NCBI GenBank assembly: GCA_003530935.1
Contig: DPEO01000057.1
Span: forward strand, 1-15,588
Reading direction: 5' to 3'
Length of the DNA stretch: 15,588 nucleotides
Source: Desulfomicrobiaceae bacterium
GTDB lineage: Bacteria; Desulfobacterota; Desulfovibrionia; Desulfovibrionales; Desulfomicrobiaceae
Part shown: one piece after another, positions 14,784-15,588 of the stretch
Numbering within the stretch: position 1 is the stretch's first letter
Layout of the letters: each line of letters begins with the position of its first letter
The notes under the pieces: generated by a model
The model's database searches: none
What the model was told of the DNA's origin: nothing
Seen by the model: the letters and a program-made list of their open reading frames with translations, nothing else
Made by a program: the position numbers and the translations under genes

Positions 14784-15588
14784 ATGGGCAAAGGACGAGG
14801 CAATGTTTTCGCCACGACCATCGGGATCGTGGTGGTGGGCGCACTCATCGGGACTGTGGCGGCCCTGCTGCAGTACTGGGGAAACCCTGCCAATATGGGC
14901 GTGTGTGTGGCCTGTTTTGGTCGGGATGTGGCCGGCGCCATCGGCCTGCACCGGGCTGCAGTCGTCCAGTACCTGCGTCCGGAGATCATGGGCTTTGTGC
15001 TCGGATCATTGGCGGCGGCCGTGGTCTTTGGGGAGTTCAAGCCCTCCGGAGGCTCGGCCCCGGTGACACGGTTTGTGCTCGGCATGATCGCCATGATTGG
15101 CGCCTTGGTCTTTTTGGGCTGCCCGTGGCGGGTGTTTTTGCGTCTGGCCGGCGGAGATGGCAACGCCCTGTTCGGACTGGCCGGCCTGGCCACCGGGGTG
15201 TGGATCGGCACCCTCTTTTTCAAGGCCGGTTTTTCTCTGGGCCGGGCGCAGACGCAGACGGTGGCAACGGGCCTGGTGTTTCCGGCCATCATGCTGGGCC
15301 TTTTGGCCTTGCGGCTGATTTTCCCGCCGATTCCTGGCGAGGCCCAAAGCGACATCCTGTGGTATTCTCTCAAAGGACCCGGCGCGGCCTATGCCCCGGT
15401 GGCGGTGTCTTTGGCCGCGGGTTTGGGTATCGGCTTCTTGGCCCAGCGCAGCCGTTTTTGTACCATGGGCGCCCTGCGGGATCTCATTCTTTTCCGGCAT
15501 GCGCACCTCTTTTTGGGCGTGGTAGCCTTGTTTGGCGCCGCCTTGGTGACCAACGTGGTGGTCGGGCAGTTCCATCCCGGCTTTGAGG
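14784..15588 (+). CDS. yedE: YedE-family putative selenium transporter (3' end beyond window)
   Basis: This multi-span inner-membrane protein of the YeeE/YedE group matches the branch linked to selenium metabolism. About 268 codons are visible. Motifs are GNPANMGVC (residues 33-41), FGRDVAGAIGLHRAAVVQYLRPEI, GGSAPVTRF, LGCPWR with Cys113, LRLAGGDGNALFGLAGL and, in the second half, RSRFCTMGALRD with Cys226; the Cys residues fit transport of a chalcogen species. The ATG at 14784 has AGGAGGAGG just upstream. An in-frame ATG at 14763 overlaps the zinc-ribbon stop (ATGA) and would add seven acidic residues. Related genes such as yedF or selD may follow outside the window. Confidence 0.9.
   Translation, partial: MGKGRGNVFATTIGIVVVGALIGTVAALLQYWGNPANMGVCVACFGRDVAGAIGLHRAAVVQYLRPEIMGFVLGSLAAAVVFGEFKPSGGSAPVTRFVLGMIAMIGALVFLGCPWRVFLRLAGGDGNALFGLAGLATGVWIGTLFFKAGFSLGRAQTQTVATGLVFPAIMLGLLALRLIFPPIPGEAQSDILWYSLKGPGAAYAPVAVSLAAGLGIGFLAQRSRFCTMGALRDLILFRHAHLFLGVVALFGAALVTNVVVGQFHPGFE

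Overview
The window looks like chromosomal core DNA from a high-GC, Gram-negative, anaerobic bacterium, most likely a sulfate reducer of the Desulfovibrio type. The grounds are a lipid A gene (lpxB), a four-subunit 2-oxoacid:ferredoxin oxidoreductase, a TauE/SafE sulfur-anion exporter, a YedE-type selenium transporter, and the gene order rplU-rpmA-obgE-proB. This placement is an inference from gene content; there is no rRNA or tRNA here to confirm it. I see no insertion sequence, phage gene, CRISPR array or other clear mobile element.

Left part (1-6727, minus strand): nine tightly packed genes read leftward as one probable operon. In order of transcription they are queA, a small 2x[4Fe-4S] ferredoxin subunit, the alpha, beta and gamma subunits of a VOR/KOR-type 2-oxoacid oxidoreductase, aroE, an EamA-family exporter, an unrecognised 73-residue protein, and lpxB, which runs off the left edge. 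Several junctions overlap by 1-13 bases, so translation is probably coupled.

Middle (6784-11072, plus strand): bioA is divergent from queA and is followed by an NhaD/CitMHS-like antiporter and a universal stress protein, closed by a strong intrinsic terminator at 10081-10113. A TauE/SafE permease follows. Upstream of it is a perfect CRP/HcpR-type palindrome (10145-10160), which suggests control by a CRP/FNR-family regulator.

Right part (11073-15588, plus strand): 435 bp without a recognisable gene ends in a probable promoter for rplU-rpmA-obgE-proB. An internal terminator-like hairpin lies between rpmA and obgE, and a terminator follows proB. A strikingly AT-rich promoter region with a 10-bp inverted repeat then leads into a 71-residue zinc-ribbon protein. 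That gene overlaps or abuts a YedE-family selenium transporter, which is cut by the right edge.

Most of the window is ordinary housekeeping. The parts most worth a second look are the 73-residue protein with a WWCPNPTC tail, the palindrome upstream of tauE, and the AT-rich control region with the zinc-ribbon/YedE pair.
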